NCBI GenBank assembly: GCA_949152475.1
Contig: OX424568.1
Location: 26,573,667 to 26,637,666, forward strand
Source of the DNA: Terebella lapidaria
Taxonomy: Eukaryota; Annelida; Polychaeta; Terebellida; Terebellidae
Direction of reading: 5' to 3'
DNA: 64,000 bases
How positions within the stretch are numbered: position 1 is the first letter of the stretch; each line of letters begins with the position of its first letter. This document shows positions 1-12,829 of this stretch, one piece after another. The notes under the pieces were generated by a model. That model was not told where the DNA came from and did no database searches. It saw nothing but the letters and a program-made list of their open reading frames with translations. The position numbers and the translations under genes were made by a program.

Positions 1-886
1 TGCCACAGTACGGGTTCACGTCCATGTACCGGGGCTGAGTACCCTTTTCCAGTAAGCCCAGAAATCTTCTCCCATGGGTGATGGCATGTTCAAGTTGCCC
101 GAGGTGGGAAAATTGAATAACTGTCGATGACTATCGCTCGCCTTCATCGCTCGCCTGGACACACCCGACACTTTATAAATGGATAGTGATATGACATCAC
201 ATGGACGTCACCCTCAGGCCATACTCGATGGTCTGGATACTTTGCGGACGTACAAAACGGGCATCTGTACCCCCATCGACAAGTAAAGAGTTCAGCCAAC
301 CTTCCGACTTTTGAATTGTCTCGGGGAGACTAAAATTGCGTGTCAAATAGAGTCCTATCCCATGATGTCTTTGGGCTTCTGGCACGACTTCCCAGTCACA
401 CACGTCAAAATTCGGCCCCATATCAATGGGTGTACAGCTGTCGATAATATTTTACAATTTTCAACGCTGTTCTGAGTGACGCCATTAAAGTCAGCATGTC
501 AATTTCAACACTGGCGCCATCAGAAGGATTTTAATTAACTGGTTTTGTGGCTACGTCCAGACATGTAACTTTGGGTTCAATGGGCTGATGAAATATGGTT
601 GTCGCAAGATCACTAGTCTCAAGTAGCTCAGTTTCAGCACCAACAAACCCAAGTGTTGTTTCCTGCAGGTTCAGGATATGAGTCGTCGTGAAGACGGCAG
701 ACGCCAGGTTGTTTGGGCTCGTCCTTCTGACTGTGCCTCTGTCAATGTGGTTGGGAATAGAGTAGTGTCTGTGGAAGTCGTTGATGATGCATCTGTTGGA
801 TTTGTGTTTGACATAGTCCTCATCCTGCTAGTTCCGTTGTTACAAGATCAGCCTTATAGTCGTACGAAAAGAAAATATGAAACTAC
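1..886. other. No recognisable gene
   Basis: Only short open frames are present. An open stretch at 678-890 (+) runs into the next segment but has no recognisable domain. I see no repeat with clear ends. Confidence 0.4.
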
Positions 887-1375
887 GTGATAGTGCTGCT
901 TGACAAATCTCGTATATCGAGTTATATGGCATCTGGCGATACATGTATTCTCTGTGAATATCTGGAACTAGCTTATGGTCGAACTCAGAAGAGAGGACCC
1001 CGCCTTGTTCCAGACTTTCCTCATGATTCTGCCGGGATATTTGATGTGCTACTTGCTTGGGTTAGACCATGTATCAATAAGCAGGACCCCAACTTCAGGA
1101 AGGTCTTGGACCCAGAGACGAAGCTGATCGCAACCATACCACGTATGGTCAACAAGTTTTGTGTTGAACCATGCTTCATTGTTTCGAATGAAATGGCCAT
1201 TTTAACCTTGAGGGTCAAACCACATAAATCGCCATATATTAATTCCCATTCGTATGTGCCAATACGTACGCTATATTTTAACATTCTAGGAGTTATGCTA
1301 TGGACAGACTTGCAATTCAAGTGCAACAAAACCACCTTGACACAGCTCAGAAAGGTACACATGGGCAAGGTTTAA
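887..1375 (+). pseudogene. HARBI1-like transposase N-terminal fragment
   Basis: This is a 162-residue open frame. Residues about 43-92 resemble the N-terminal helical region of PIF/Harbinger (HARBI1-like) transposases: an F-x-x-L-L-x-x-V-R-P pattern, then I-x-K-Q-D-x-N-F-R-K-x-L-D-P-x-x-K-L. These proteins bind and cut the ends of Harbinger DNA transposons. The DDE catalytic half is absent and the frame drifts into unrelated sequence after about residue 95, so I read it as a relic. The family call rests on remembered pattern, not an alignment. Confidence 0.45.
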
Positions 1376-4300
1376 AAGAGATGTCTGAACATATTTTGTG
1401 AAATCCAAAATTGTGTATTCTTCATAAAAAACGGAGGCTATCTAAAACATTATTCAATAAAAAAAAATATTAAAATTTAAAACAAAGATACCAACATACG
1501 AGATATTTTTGTATAATTGACAGAAAAAATACAAACCAAAAAAAAAAACAGTGGCCTGGTAACAGTTACTGGCGCAAATAGAAATACAATTCAACCAATA
1601 TAAAGTTTTATGGGAAAACTCAATTTATTTAAAGTAAAACTGAAATTCGAAAATCTGAAATAAAATTGTCGTTTGACTACCAGGTGAAATATGCCAAGTT
1701 ACAATATCATACCGTTCAGTATCGCGAAAATATCAGCAAAAGCAGCGTTAAATGAGGTAGAAAAATCAGAGTATATATAGCAAAACGTTTCTAGTAGGCT
1801 ATAGAACATCCAATTTAAAACGATACGTAGGTCTAGATCTATGCATTCGAGTTTTCAAGCAATAGATTACCTTGATATTCAAGGCTCGAGGTTCCAGTTT
1901 GACCACATCCAGGAGAGCAAATAGCAGGCCTACTCACTAATCTGATTATGATACTGCTAATGGGTCGGTAAGCTAAAATTATAATTCCGCATGATCCTGC
2001 GCGGTGAAGCTAGCACACTCAATCGCTCGTGGCAAGGCTGACGAAAGTATTGTAAGACTGAAAAGTTTTGATTTACTATTTTGTTAGTGTCGATATCGAA
2101 GTAAACACACCTATATAGCATTATATGATACAGGTAGGTGTTGTAGAAACCAAACACAAACTGTGTGTGGGTTTGTCTCAGACATTCCGACTCACTGACT
2201 TTATTTTCATGACTCGATCACAATTTTCGATCGATCGCACTGTTAGGCCCAGTACCATACTGTATACAGTACTACGGAGCCTTGAAGAAGACTATGTGCG
2301 GGATTTTTTATGAATCTTCGTTCACTCGAAATGAAAGTTTATGCATTCGTAGTAGGCCTATAAGGTCGTACACTCGGAATGGCATCTTGTGTTAGATAAC
2401 GATTTGTGAATTACACCAAAACTCCGCATGAATTTCGAGAGAGCAGAGATCTAGACTTCTAATATCGCAAAAATCCCCACATGGCCTCACCGGGACTCCG
2501 TAGGCTGACTAAGCACATGACATTGACAAAAATAAGCACATGACATTTTCATATCCTGGTGACATATTGGCAGTGTCGATGTGATAGGACCGATTTCATA
2601 TTCCAATTAATGGAGCTCTGTTGCCTATACAATTATCACAAGGGTAGGATAATACATCTAGTAGCTCGTTAGATTCGCGTATCTACATGTACACCGCCGG
2701 GTGTCGTATCCGGCCCGACGCATGGCATTGCTGGGGAAGAGAAAATCGATATAACTAAGTATGCATTTCCTTGTTTCCAAGGGCCACTCGCCCACCATTG
2801 GTGTGCGGCTAACCTATATCATTCGGCAATGGAAGGGGGATATACACATACGATCTCCGAGATAATAACGGTTTACTGCCTACTTAAATTTTGACACTCA
2901 GGCCTAACATTTATCAGGAATGCGGCTCACTAAAAGGGTGGATATTGAGGGTATACATTTGTGCTACAGCTGAGTTAGGAGACGAATGTGTCACTCGCCC
3001 ATACTTTGATAATCACTTGGAACCTGTTTATATAAGTTATTTTTGCAGATGGTATCCTCAGATATACAAAAGGAGAAATCATGTAGCCTATTTCTGGAGG
3101 ACTGGAAGCCATTATTTACGAAAGTCTTGAAACGCCACCTGTCTGTGAAGAAAAAGTAAATTATCGTGTGCAGGATTATGTCATTCACATGGTCATTATT
3201 CTGGTTTGCACTGAAATCGTAATTTCCTTACAGCGAAAAAAAAGTGTTCTGTTCACTATTCAATTTCTCGTCTCAAAAGTATGGCGGGCTAAGGGCTCCG
3301 TATCGTGAAAACGTATGAACAGATTACAAAAAGTCGAGTAGTTCATTTATTCAAACAGTTAGCATGACCAGTGGGCGAGTACGCGGCAAAAAGATTTCCC
3401 ATTGTGTGCCGCGCCTGCCAAGGGTACAAAGGCCATGGTTGTCATGCTGTGTTTTTTGCACGTGACTTGATGGCGTGAGGAAGTTGTCGCCAGAGTTTGG
3501 AAGGTTCTAGTTACTTGAATGAATGGGACAACATACTGATACGAGCCCGCAGCCGGCACACAGCGTGCCTGTGCACTGATGTGTGCGTGGGGCGGCTCAG
3601 GACAAGTCCAGAAAGTCCACCAGTGTACAAATACGGCGGCGTTCCTGCGCATTGACTATAAGTAGGCGTGGCGGCGTGTTGTTAACTTGTACTCGACGAA
3701 AAGTGCGGAGAAATGCGACCAATTCTGGCACGTGGTTATCAGGCTGTTCTCACCGACACAGATATATTTGTGAGTACCTTCTTTATATCGTATAAATTTA
3801 TATCGTATTGGCTTCGAGTTGTAATCATTTTATCACATCGACACGTCAAACAAAAGTGCAGTGTCTAAATATACGGGTCCGTTTGAGCCGAACGGTCTCT
3901 CGTTTTCCAGGATAAATGCCTGGTACAATACTTTATCATCATTATGGGATGAGGCATGAGCACATTGAAGGTACATATAGGTGCATGTACATGTGATTAT
4001 TCGGTCGTATTATCGGAGGTAAATATCCCTATGAATGAATGTACACAATTTGTGTATGATGATAAATTTAACTTCAAATTTGTCCTTAAATATTTGTGTA
4101 GAGAACGCGGCCATGGGCCTAGAATACACATCTACATGCACTTACTTGAGTTACAACACAGGGTCAAAGGTAGCCATTGTACGTTTGTCACCATGCGGCC
4201 GAGTACAGCTAATTAACTTGTTCTACCAATATGATCGTTGTGATATTTTGGTCCATTGGACGGAATTTTACGTACACATATTCCACTAAATAATCGAAAT

Positions 4301-7300
4301 TAACACAGGCAGTTGCAGTTTGGCGGCAGGAAAATATGTGACATCCGCTTAGCACATGATTCAAAATCAAAATGCATGCGTCATACAACTTTTCTGTTGT
4401 GTTAATCTACATATTTACTGCAATACTCGTATGTGCGGGCTGAAACCAGTATCACTCGTCAAAATATTTTAAAGATGGTGTATATATTGATCACAAAAAA
4501 TTTATTTCAGTTATAAACAGTGCATATTCTGAAGATTTCTGAAGATTATTTGGTATCGGAGGTGGAAATCTCATGAACACGTTAACGATGATTTGCAACT
4601 TGTATGACAGAATTTCAATGTTCATCGTCTTTAAATTTCTGTGACGAGTGTATATATCTTGTTGTCCACGAACAATACTACATGCTACACACAGCCTGCC
4701 ACCTACATGCAACAGTTTGTTAGTTTTTTTCAATCAGCGTTATTCGGCTCATTGGTATAAACGTACAATGGTTTGAATTTCCAGTTGGGCTGGACAGCCA
4801 CATGACTACGTTTTGATTCAAAGGAGCAGAAAGGAAAAACGAAATGTATATGAGCTGTGCCCACGAATCACAGCGTATCATCATGTGCCTGTATTGCCTG
4901 ATAACAAGCCATATCAGCCACAATCTGCATATAAATTTCGTCACAAAAATATTGTCATGATATGGGAATGTTTAAATAATCACACCCGCTCGTATTGAAG
5001 TAGGCTTCGATAAATACATTAAAAATAACTGAACGGAATTTCTGACCATAATATTTTTTGATCAAATGTTGTCAACTATTTCTCGGAAGAATTCCTACTT
5101 TTGTGACGAAATATCTGAACGCCAGAGCATATACATCCACTCCATCACAGACTGACAACCGTACGAATATACGTACTATACAAAATACATTATACGGACG
5201 GGAGTTTCATGATCACGATCATCACTTGGCGAAATATTCGATGTTGCCAAGCATGTTGGCTGGTTTGGATGTATGGACGATGATAACACTGTGATAAATG
5301 TTTGATTACTATTGGGTCCCTGGACGTTCCCACCTCCCACTCAGTCGAAGATGACTCGTCAGATTACACGTGCATGTAGGATGTGTAATTCTACGTTGTT
5401 GTTGTGGGTTTCGTACAGTCAACTTCTGTTTTTGATGGCGAATTCAGCCGGATATGGCACACCAAGTATAACAGGGTTATTTCAGTGTTTTGTATGAAAA
5501 TGATGCTCACCTTAACCGTCTTGTCGATATTCGGGTAATCAGGAGTTCTTTTACTTTTGATTCTCTATGATGATCAATGATAGAGAACAGCACATGATAA
5601 ATAAAAACGATAAAGTTTGGATTGTGTGGGCTGCTGTAAATGAATAACTTTTTACGACCTATAATGACCACTGTATCCTATTCACGTGCCCACTTCGTGT
5701 CAGCTGCTGGTTCAAGCATCATTTCCACTCGCGTCTGCATGGACTGGAGCCCTTTATTGATAACATAAGCATAATAACTTGCCCAGTCTGTATGATGCAT
5801 TAAGCCCCCTATCGAGATAGCCTTTTCGTGTCCTAGGTACACTTGGTGTGATGTCTCGTACATTTTCTCCACCCCGTGTGGAGTCCGTATGAACATCGAC
5901 CACTTCATCCGGCTGTATTCTCTTCATTTACCAGTACATGGCTGTCTGGTGTCGCAACCATACTTACAGGGAAGTGTGTAAACCACCCTGATGTCCGGAA
6001 CCAATACTTCGGATGCATGAGCCACCAGCACACATGGAGGCAGCACATTGACGTCAGTAACCAGTTACTCTCAGTTTCCCACCTCATTTACTCTTCTTTT
6101 GTTGATCCCTTGCAACCAAATATCCTGACGAGCCGTATTCTCTGTTCATCTCGATGCTATGGTGAGAATCGTCAGGGATGTACACACCCCTAGATGGCAG
6201 ATCAAACATGTTTCCTGTGGATGATGGATATCAGCTTGAAATTTTTTTTTTAGCTTGACTATGTGGCTATTCCATCTGACATATCCACCATCTGTACAAG
6301 CCACCGTTTGCTGCTGCCTACGTGTTGCATGTATGAGATTTGACATGCGGATCTTTCTGCAACGTGTACACACATGATTTACAAAAGGTGTATAGATAGG
6401 TGAGAGCCGTTGGAACTCTGGTCGTAGTCATGCCCATGTTTGGCAAGATGTTGTAAGAATCATCCCTTGGATGGGAGATAGATCCGCTATGTTGACAGTA
6501 TCTGTTACACCAGGTACGCAATCTAAATGAAACATTGAGAAATGGACTTCATCGCATACATGTAAGAATTTGTTCAATTGTGAAGTTCTCTATTTCGTTT
6601 TGTGACAGGCCGTTTTGGATGATACACGCCGAGATAACTCATGAACTGATGCATTTTTGTCTATATCAATTATAACGTCATAACGAATAGCTGATTACAA
6701 GTTCAACTGTGTGCTGTATGCGTATTGCATAACATGTGAACCATTTGCTCGGGAGGAAGTGCGGATTGATAACTACACCGCCACGATTTATGGATCGTTG
6801 TACAAAAAAAATGGCAATGCATGTAGTTTGACACAATCAGTCAGAACAAATTTAACCGTTCGAATACTGATGTTTTTCGGGGGGTTTAACTGCACACGCT
6901 GCGAATTGGTACATAAGTAGTTTTAAAAGTCCAATTCAGCCTCCTTAGCGCTTATATCGACCAGAATTAAATAGTATAAATAAACTCAAGTTTAACTCAT
7001 TATGTTTTGGCACTCAGATATTCACAATATTCATTCATTTGACCAGGAAGTATTGTGCAGCGACATGCGCACCCGTTACATTTCACGTATATGACCTGTA
7101 TCGTGCAACGTTAGGCTAATTACACGCCTACACAACCACTAAACGTGCAAGCACTTCAATATTGACAGCCCAAAGAAACCATGTGGTGCAATGGTGCACA
7201 TAATTTCCCATTACCCATAGCGAACAACTCTTTCAGATTCGAGCCATTTAAGTTCAGTTCCACATAGCGCAAACATGATATAGATATACATGTAGCTTGA

Positions 7301-7349
7301 TATAGCGTCATTTCAATTCAAATGGGCTGTTCATTATTGACATTACGAA
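1376..7349. other. Long gene-poor stretch
   Basis: The stretch is AT-rich, with an A-rich patch near 1430-1560. No open frame here has a recognisable domain. Three adjacent minus-strand open segments between about 5,680 and 6,520 lie in different frames and contain Cys/His-rich runs (for example C-T-R-C-R-K and C-L-I-C-H-L). They could be remnants of one broken gene or transposase, but I cannot name it. The rest looks like ordinary intergenic or intronic DNA. Confidence 0.35.
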
Positions 7350-8260
7350 TCATGTCAATCTTCGAGGTCTACTTACTTTTTCTTTCGGGAAGGAACCAAC
7401 AATATGGGAGTTTCTTTGAAATTCTTGGAATTTTATTTGATTGCTGATGTTGATTTTGGTGGTTTTAAAATGATGGTTGTTGGTAAGCCCTACTTGGCAC
7501 ATTTGGTAGTTTGTCGTTAAACAAGGACTAACTCTCAGGATGTTTCTTTGAATCATTGTATGAGAGGAGATATCCTACACGTTTTGGATATTTTTACAGA
7601 ACTGAGTTCGTGGATGTAGCTGAAACAGACACATCAATACCATCATTGTGAATTGTCCTCTCATGCTCCCATCCAACCCTCAGGGGTAAACCTATCAGTT
7701 GCACTATAAGGGATGGAACGAAAGATTTGGGAATTCCTCTGAATCTCTCAACTAACGAACGGTCCCATTATTCGAAAATATGGTTTACTATTGTTCATTT
7801 CATTTTCATATTCTAATTTGACATTGGAATAGCCCTTTTGACCCCAGTGTCGGTTTAATTACACAGAGTTGACTTTGTGATCTACAGTTCCTTGGGAAGC
7901 CCCAGGGATTAAATCTGCTCTTACCTTTATAGAAACGAGCCAACAACTTGATTGTTTCTCTGAGTTTCGTATAATTCAAGGAAAAAAGTATAACATATAT
8001 ATCCATAATAATAAATACAACTTACCTTTTATATTAATGAGCCAACAACTTGAGTGTTTCTGTATCTTGTGTAACGTCTGGTATGACACTTGACAGCTGT
8101 ATTCAGTATGGATAATTTCCGTGTGGCTTCTTCGATAGCAAGATGATATGATTTAAGATGATAAACCGTAGTTGGCCTTGAGTTAGAGGAAGTATATATA
8201 CATATCAGCCATCTGGCCAGGGTGTTCTTCGAATATCGTTTAACGTCGTCATAATGCATC
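7350..8260 (-). other. Three related exon-like segments with splice donors
   Basis: On the minus strand three short segments end at good 5' splice sites: near 7,373 (GTAAGT), 7,924 (GTAAGA) and 8,026 (GTAAGT). Each is preceded by related coding sequence whose translation follows R-N-x-[QH]-[VI]-V-G-S-[FL]. Two of the three hit a stop codon just before the donor in that frame. They may be duplicated exons of a decayed minus-strand gene. The product is unknown. Confidence 0.3.
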
Positions 8261-8835
8261 GTAATATGAGAGAATTTTGGGTTGAATATTGCCTGACAGA
8301 TTTAACATTAGAAATCATAGTTATCGGTAAGCCCCGTGGGCTTTGGTGTTACTATGAATATTCATTCGAAATGTGGATTGTGTTTCCTGGATGGGGAAAT
8401 TTTTTGAGGTTTCAAATGGAATTTCCTGCATACAAATAGCAACAAAACTAGAATCCTGCCTTAGCATTTTATTATCGTCACTGTTTTGATGAACGTCCAT
8501 ACAAATCCACTTTAATGAATGGTAATTAACTCCACAGGGGCATATGAAAAAAATATAGTATCAGCCAGGTACTCGCCAAATGGCGTTTCGATATTAGCAT
8601 CGACGCCAGAAGAAAACCTATAATCGATAGGCGGTGTGATAGCGTACCCTATACTCCCTGGGTGGCGTCATAACCTTAGTCCCATACCAAGTATATTTCA
8701 TAACAAGTTTATTCCATTTAGGTTTGACCTGGTTTCTATATGGGCTTTGAAGTTTTATGACACATTTTTTTTTATGAAAAAGCTCGTTCAGCCTCTTATT
8801 AGTGATAATAAATAAACTTGGAAATGTTTTTCTTA

Positions 8836-9900
8836 CCTGTGGTGTAGTATAGAGCGGGGAAGGCCTGCGGCCGACCTTTAGCTCATGTTGGTCGAGCTAG
8901 CTCATGTCGCATATGCATAATCCTGACAAAATGAGATGTAGGGTTCTAAATAACCATCTAAGCAGCATAAAATGGGGATAGCTTTAAATATATTTCTTAC
9001 CTATGGTGTACAGGAGAGCGGGAAAAGCCTGCGGCCGACCTCTGGTTCATGCCACATACGCATAATCTTTACAACACGAGAGTTGGGGGTGCTAAATATC
9101 CATCTGAGCAGCACAAAATGAGGGTGGGGCCTACCTTCAAACGCATTTATTACATAAGATTTCTTACCTCCGTCCAGGTGACGTCACGGACTTATCCTTC
9201 TTTGTTACAAGAATAGCGGGTATTCTGAATTACTATGTAAGCATTTATTACATAAGATTTCTTACCTACGTCCAGGTGACGTCACGGACTTATCCTTCTT
9301 TGTTACAAGAATAGCGGGTATTCTGACTTACTATGTAAGCATTTATTACATAAGATTTCTTACCTGCGTCCAGGTGAAGTCACGGACTTATTCTTCTTTG
9401 TTACAAGAATAGCGGGTATTCTGACTTACTCTGTAAGCAGCATGAAATGGGGGTAGCTTTAAATGTGTTTCTTACCTGTGGTGTATACGAGAGCGGGGAA
9501 GGCCTGCGGCCGACCTCTAGCTTATCTCAGATGAGCTAGCTCATGTCGCATACACATAATCCTAACAAAATAAGATGTAGGGTTCTAAATAACCATCTAA
9601 GCAGCATAAAATGGGGATAGCTTTAAATATATTTCTTACCTATGGTGTACAGGAGAGCGGGGAAAGCCTGCGGCCGCCCTCTGGTTCATGCCGCATACGC
9701 ATAATCTTTACAACACGAGAGTTGGAGGTGCTAAATATCCATCTGAGCAGCACAAAATGAGGCTGGGGGCTACCTTCAAATGCATTTACTATATGAGATT
9801 TCTTACCTACGTCCAGGTGACGTCACGGACTTCTTCTTTGCTACAAGAATACCGGGTATTCTGACTTACTCTGTAAGCAGCATGAAATGGGGTACCTTTA
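8836..9900 (-). repeat. Tandem array 1, units with splice donors
   Basis: The array consists of direct repeats of two kinds. Units of about 150-190 bp contain GGCCTGCGGCCGACC and AGCTAGCTCATGTCGCAT. Units of about 99 bp contain CCAGGTGACGTCACGGACTT. Read on the minus strand, nearly every unit ends in a consensus donor (CAG or TAG followed by GTAAGAAA). The 66-bp core in the shorter GGCCTGCGG unit near 9,000 is open in one frame, but the longer units contain in-frame stops. I cannot tell exon duplication from satellite expansion. Confidence 0.55.
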
Positions 9901-10690
9901 AAAGGTGCTTCTCACTTGAAGGAGACACGTAGCCTATATCCTTGGTTTCTTGATTATACAATGTAAGGTTCCATCATTCATTACATTTTTATATAATGCT
10001 TTGGCACTGAAATGGCTTTTTTTAAAACAAAGTACTGTTAAACTTTCGTTTATTCATGTCATTCATATATCCTTGGTACAAGAACAGTGAGATCCTGAAT
10101 AACTATGGATAGTGTATTATGATGTACATATGGTATGCTAATATTACTGAGATGCGTCAGAATAATACTACATTAGTAAAATTACTATGATGACAACAAC
10201 AAAGTTACTTACCCAGCACTGTCTTTATCCCCAAACCATCCTGCTTTTATTCCAGCTTCAAGTTACAATAGCTATATTCACTAATATAAGCTGAACTGAA
10301 TAATTAAATGCCATCATTAATAAACATACCACTGACCCACAATATGATATCCCCGTCCGGTGTCCAGTTCGCAGACACTGGCTACCGGGTGACGTCTTGA
10401 GCTTGTTTAGACGGCCGGGCTGTTGTGCATTGACATTCACGTGGTCACAATTACTCAGTCCTCACTTCAGTATCGCACAGTTAAAAAGTGTCTGGCAAAG
10501 TTAAAACGTCGGTTAATGAGTGTATAACACCTGTCCAGATCATGATGCCCTGTTCAACACAACATTATTGTTGTGACATCATAATTATATTATTTAGAAA
10601 TGAATGGTTTCATGACCATGTGGTGTATTATTCTGGTAATCAAGTGTGTAGCTAGTCATTCGCTAATTTCACGAGTTATCTCGTAGTTTC
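9437..10690. repeat. First copy of a 1.25-kb duplicated segment
   Basis: This segment recurs 2,131 bp downstream at about 11,568-12,813 with only scattered substitutions and small indels. It contains the end of the donor-bearing array plus about 800 bp of single-copy flank, including a 60-codon minus-strand open frame at 10,258-10,440 that is conserved in the second copy. That short frame has no recognisable domain. Confidence 0.8.
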
Positions 10691-10954
10691 ACGAGTTATC
10701 TGAAGTTTCAGGACACATTGTTTTTAATGAAAAAGCTCGTTCAGCTTCTTTTTATTAGTGATAATGAATTAAACTTGTCACCGCAGCATCCATATAGTTC
10801 TCAATACAAGGTTCCTTTACAAACATTCTCTGATTGAATACAGAATACTTAGCCCATCACTCCTGAACAAGTATCCTTGATGCGTACATGCATTGTGATT
10901 ATCGAGTAATGGTAGTTGATGATAATATCGATATAAAATCGTATTTTAAGGTGT

Positions 10955-12040
10955 TTCTGACCTGTGATGTAGTAGAGAGCGAGAGAAGCAGCGGTCGATC
11001 TCTATGTCGCATACACATATTCCTTAGAACATGAGAGGCGGGGGTCCTGAATAACCATCTAAGTAGCATGACATGGGGGTACCTTTAAATGAGTTTCTTA
11101 CCTGTGGTGTAAAGGAGAGCGGAGAAGGCCTGCGGTCGCCCTCTAGCTCATGTCGATCGAGCTAGCTCATGTCGCATATGCATAATCCTGACAAAATGAG
11201 AGGTGGGGTTCTAAATAACCATTTAAGCAGCATAAAATGGGGGGGGGGTTAGTTTATATGCGTTTTTCACCTGTGGTGTAGAAGAGAGCGGGGAAGGCCT
11301 GCGGCCGACCTCTAGCTCATGTTGGTCGAGCTAGCTCATGTCGCATATGCATAATCCTGACAAAATGAGAGGTGGGGTTCTAAATAACCATGCAAGCAGC
11401 ATAAAATGGGGGGGGGGGTAGTTTAAATGCGTCTCTTACCTGTGGTGTAGAAGAGAGCGGGGAAGGCCTGCGGCCGACCTCTAGCTCATGTCAGTTGAGC
11501 TAGCTCATGTCGCATATGCATAATCCTGACAAAATGAGAGGTGGGGATCTGAATAACCATCCAAACAGCATAAAATGGGGGTAGCTTTAAATGTGTTTCT
11601 TACCTGTGGTGTATACGAGAGCGGGGGAGGCCTGCGGCCGACCTCTAGCTTATCTCAGATGAGCTAGCTCATGTCGCATATACATAATCCTAACAAAATA
11701 AGATGTAGGGTTCTAAATAACCATCTAAGCAGCATAAAATGGGGATAGCTTTAAATATATTTCTTACCTATGGTGTACAGGAGAGCGGGGAAAGCCTGCG
11801 GCCGACCTCTGGTTCATGCCGCATACGCATAATCTTTACAACACGAGAGTTGGAGGTGCTAAATATCCATCTGAGCAGCACAAAATGAGGCTGGGGGCTA
11901 CCTTCAAATGCATTTACTATATAAGATTTCTTACCTACGTCCAGGTGACGTCACGGACTTCTCCTTCTTTGTTACAAGAATAGCGGGTATTCTGACTTAC
12001 TCTGTAAGCAGCATGAAATGGGGTACCTTTAAAAGGTGCT
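10955..12040 (-). repeat. Tandem array 2, units with splice donors
   Basis: This array is built of the same families of unit as array 1. It holds about seven copies, with G runs at 11,240 and 11,410 at unit junctions. Minus-strand donors (GTAAGAAA, GTAAGAGA or close variants) recur near 11,098, 11,440, 11,600, 11,765 and 11,930. Its right part belongs to the second copy of the 1.25-kb duplication. Confidence 0.6.
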
Positions 12041-12813
12041 TCTCACTTGAAGGAGACACGTAGCCTATATCCTTGGTTTCTTGATTATACAATGTAAGGT
12101 TCCATCATTCATTACATTTTTATATAATGCTTTGGCACTGAAATGGCTTTTTTTAAAACAAAGTACTGTTAAACTTTCGTTTATTCATGTCATTCATATA
12201 TCCTTGGTACAAGAACAGTGAGATCCTGAATAACTATGGATAGTGTATTATGATGTACATATGGTATGCTAATATTACTGAGATGCGTCAGAATAATACT
12301 ACATTAGTAAAATTACTATGATGACAACAACAAAGTTACTTACCCAGCACTGTCTTTATCCCCAAACCATCCTGCTTTTATTCTTGCTTCAAGTTACAAT
12401 AGCTATATTTGCTAATATAATCTGAACTGAATAATTAAATGCCATTATTAATAAACATACCACTGACCCACGGTATGATATCCCCGTCCGGTGTCCAGTT
12501 CGCAGACACTGGCTACCGGGTGACGTCTTGAGCTCGTTTAGACGGCCGGGCTGTTGTGCATTGACATTCACGTGGTCACAACTACTCAGTCCTCACTTCA
12601 GTATCGCAAAGTTAAAAAGTGTCTGGCAAAGTTGAAACGTCCGTTAATGAGTGTATAACACCTGTCCAGATTATGATGCCCTGTTCAACACAACATTACT
12701 GTTGTGAAATTATATTCTATAGAAATGAATGGTTTCATGACCATGTGGTGTATTATTCTGGTAATCAAATGTGTAGCTAGTCATTCGCTAATTTCACGAG
12801 TTATCTCGTAGTT
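11568..12813. repeat. Second copy of the 1.25-kb duplicated segment
   Basis: It is a direct-orientation partner of 9,437-10,690. Differences are mostly single bases, for example at the second-copy equivalents of 10,250-10,320, with a short deletion near 12,710. This implies a fairly recent duplication. Confidence 0.8.
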
Positions 12814-12829
12814 TTGACTTTTCACTACA

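Noticed and set aside
8836..12040. A CRISPR array, suggested by regular repeats
   Set aside because: Units are 99-190 bp, the spacers are themselves repeated, and the context is eukaryotic.
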